A stretch of DNA of 13,438 nt from DAOTXK01 sp034435395 (GTDB taxonomy: Bacteria; Chloroflexota; Anaerolineae; Aggregatilineales; Ch27), in NCBI GenBank assembly GCA_034435395.1, contig DAOTXK010000378.1:1-13438 (forward strand). Reading direction: 5' to 3'. Each line of letters opens with the position of its first letter. Position 1 is the stretch's first letter. The position numbers were made by a program, and so were the translations under genes. The notes under the pieces were generated by a model. That model made no database searches and was not told the DNA's origin. It saw only the letters and a list, made by a program, of their open reading frames with translations. Shown in pieces: positions 12,982 to 13,438 of the stretch.

Positions 12982-13438
12982 GTGGGCAGGTATCTCAGCA
13001 TCCCGGTCCTGGCCATAGTCGTCGTCATTCAGGCCACGATCGTGCCGGAAATCCGGCTGGGCAGCGCCACGCCCGACCTGGTGTTGACCCTGGTGCTGGC
13101 CTGGAGCCTGATGGCCGGTTTCCAACAAGGCGTCGTCTGGGCGATGGTCGGCGGCCTGCTGCAAGACCTGGTCTCAGCCGCGCCGCTGGGGACGACTTCA
13201 CTGGCCCTGGTGGTGGTGACTGCCCTGGCTTCGCTGGTGTTCGGGCAGATCAGCCCGCGTAATCTGGTCTATCCTGCCCTGGCGGCGGGTGGCGGTACTG
13301 TGGTGGCCCACGTGGTCACGCTGGTCGTCCTGGTCGTGGTGGGGCGGACCCTGCCGGTGATCGACCAGCTTTTAACGGTCACGCTGCCCAGCATGGTTTA
13401 TAATGCTGTGGTCATGCTACCCGTTTATCGTCTTCTGG
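12982..13438 (+). CDS. mreD: rod shape-determining protein MreD, 3' end outside window
   Basis: The first 152 codons of a small integral membrane protein that works with MreC in the elongation complex. Starting at GTG with one base between it and the mreC stop, the product is strongly hydrophobic, with membrane segments at about 5-22, 33-48, 49-66, 72-89, 98-120 and 132-150. The motifs fit MreD: an N-terminal LSIPVL followed by IQATIVPEIRL (16-26), TPDLVL (30-35), and GGLLQDLVSAAPLGTTSLA (57-75). MreD is usually about 160-180 residues, so little is missing. Position directly after mreC confirms the call. rodA and a class B penicillin-binding protein often follow, but that region is not in view. 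Confidence 0.92.
   Translation, partial: MGRYLSIPVLAIVVVIQATIVPEIRLGSATPDLVLTLVLAWSLMAGFQQGVVWAMVGGLLQDLVSAAPLGTTSLALVVVTALASLVFGQISPRNLVYPALAAGGGTVVAHVVTLVVLVVVGRTLPVIDQLLTVTLPSMVYNAVVMLPVYRLL

Noticed and set aside
13399..13404. TATAAT inside mreD
   Set aside because: It encodes conserved-frame Tyr-Asn codons, has no TG extension and no good -35, so it is probably coincidental.

Overview
The window is 13.4 kb of GC-rich, densely coding bacterial chromosome. The longest gene-free stretch is about 237 bases, and I see no tRNA, rRNA or CRISPR array. The mix of genes suggests a rod-shaped member of Chloroflexota (Anaerolineae-like): mreBCD, a GlmM plus a second hexose-phosphate mutase, a NagZ-type exported glycosidase, a ClpB/ClpC-like ATPase of odd build, and no outer-membrane genes. 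This placement is a judgement from protein style, not from a marker gene, and is moderately uncertain.

Layout. (1) Bases 3-533, plus strand: the 3' part of a REP-associated tyrosine transposase (RAYT/Y1 family), cut by the window edge. (2) Bases 550-6315, minus strand: a tight four-gene cluster read right to left, namely a Clp/Hsp100 ATPase, a 189-residue protein I do not recognise, glmM, and a phosphomannomutase/phosphoglucomutase. Gaps are 36, 36 and 12 bases, each with a good ribosome binding site. (3) Bases 6553-9148, minus strand: a response regulator and a secreted GH3 beta-N-acetylhexosaminidase 4 bases apart, behind a near-consensus promoter. (4) Bases 9248-10732, minus strand: tilS. 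(5) Bases 10910-13438, plus strand: mreB, mreC and the start of mreD (cut by the window edge), behind an extended -10 promoter and divergent from tilS.

How they fit together. Much of the window concerns the cell envelope. GlmM makes glucosamine-1-phosphate for UDP-GlcNAc. The second mutase supplies mannose-1-P or glucose-1-P for glycans. The GH3 enzyme trims GlcNAc-containing wall material outside the membrane, apparently under its own response regulator. MreBCD sets rod shape and guides wall synthesis. TilS is tRNA housekeeping.

The most unusual item is the Clp ATPase. Its first ATPase domain has lost the Walker B acids, the KYRG-like pore loop and the arginine-finger region, while the second is intact. 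It also lacks the ClpB middle domain and a visible ClpP-docking loop. Together with the unrecognised protein that follows it, it is the best candidate here for something undescribed. Other points of interest are a response regulator with an NtrC-like receiver on an OmpR-type DNA-binding domain, a foldable mreB-mreC intergenic region, and a possibly leaderless tilS mRNA.
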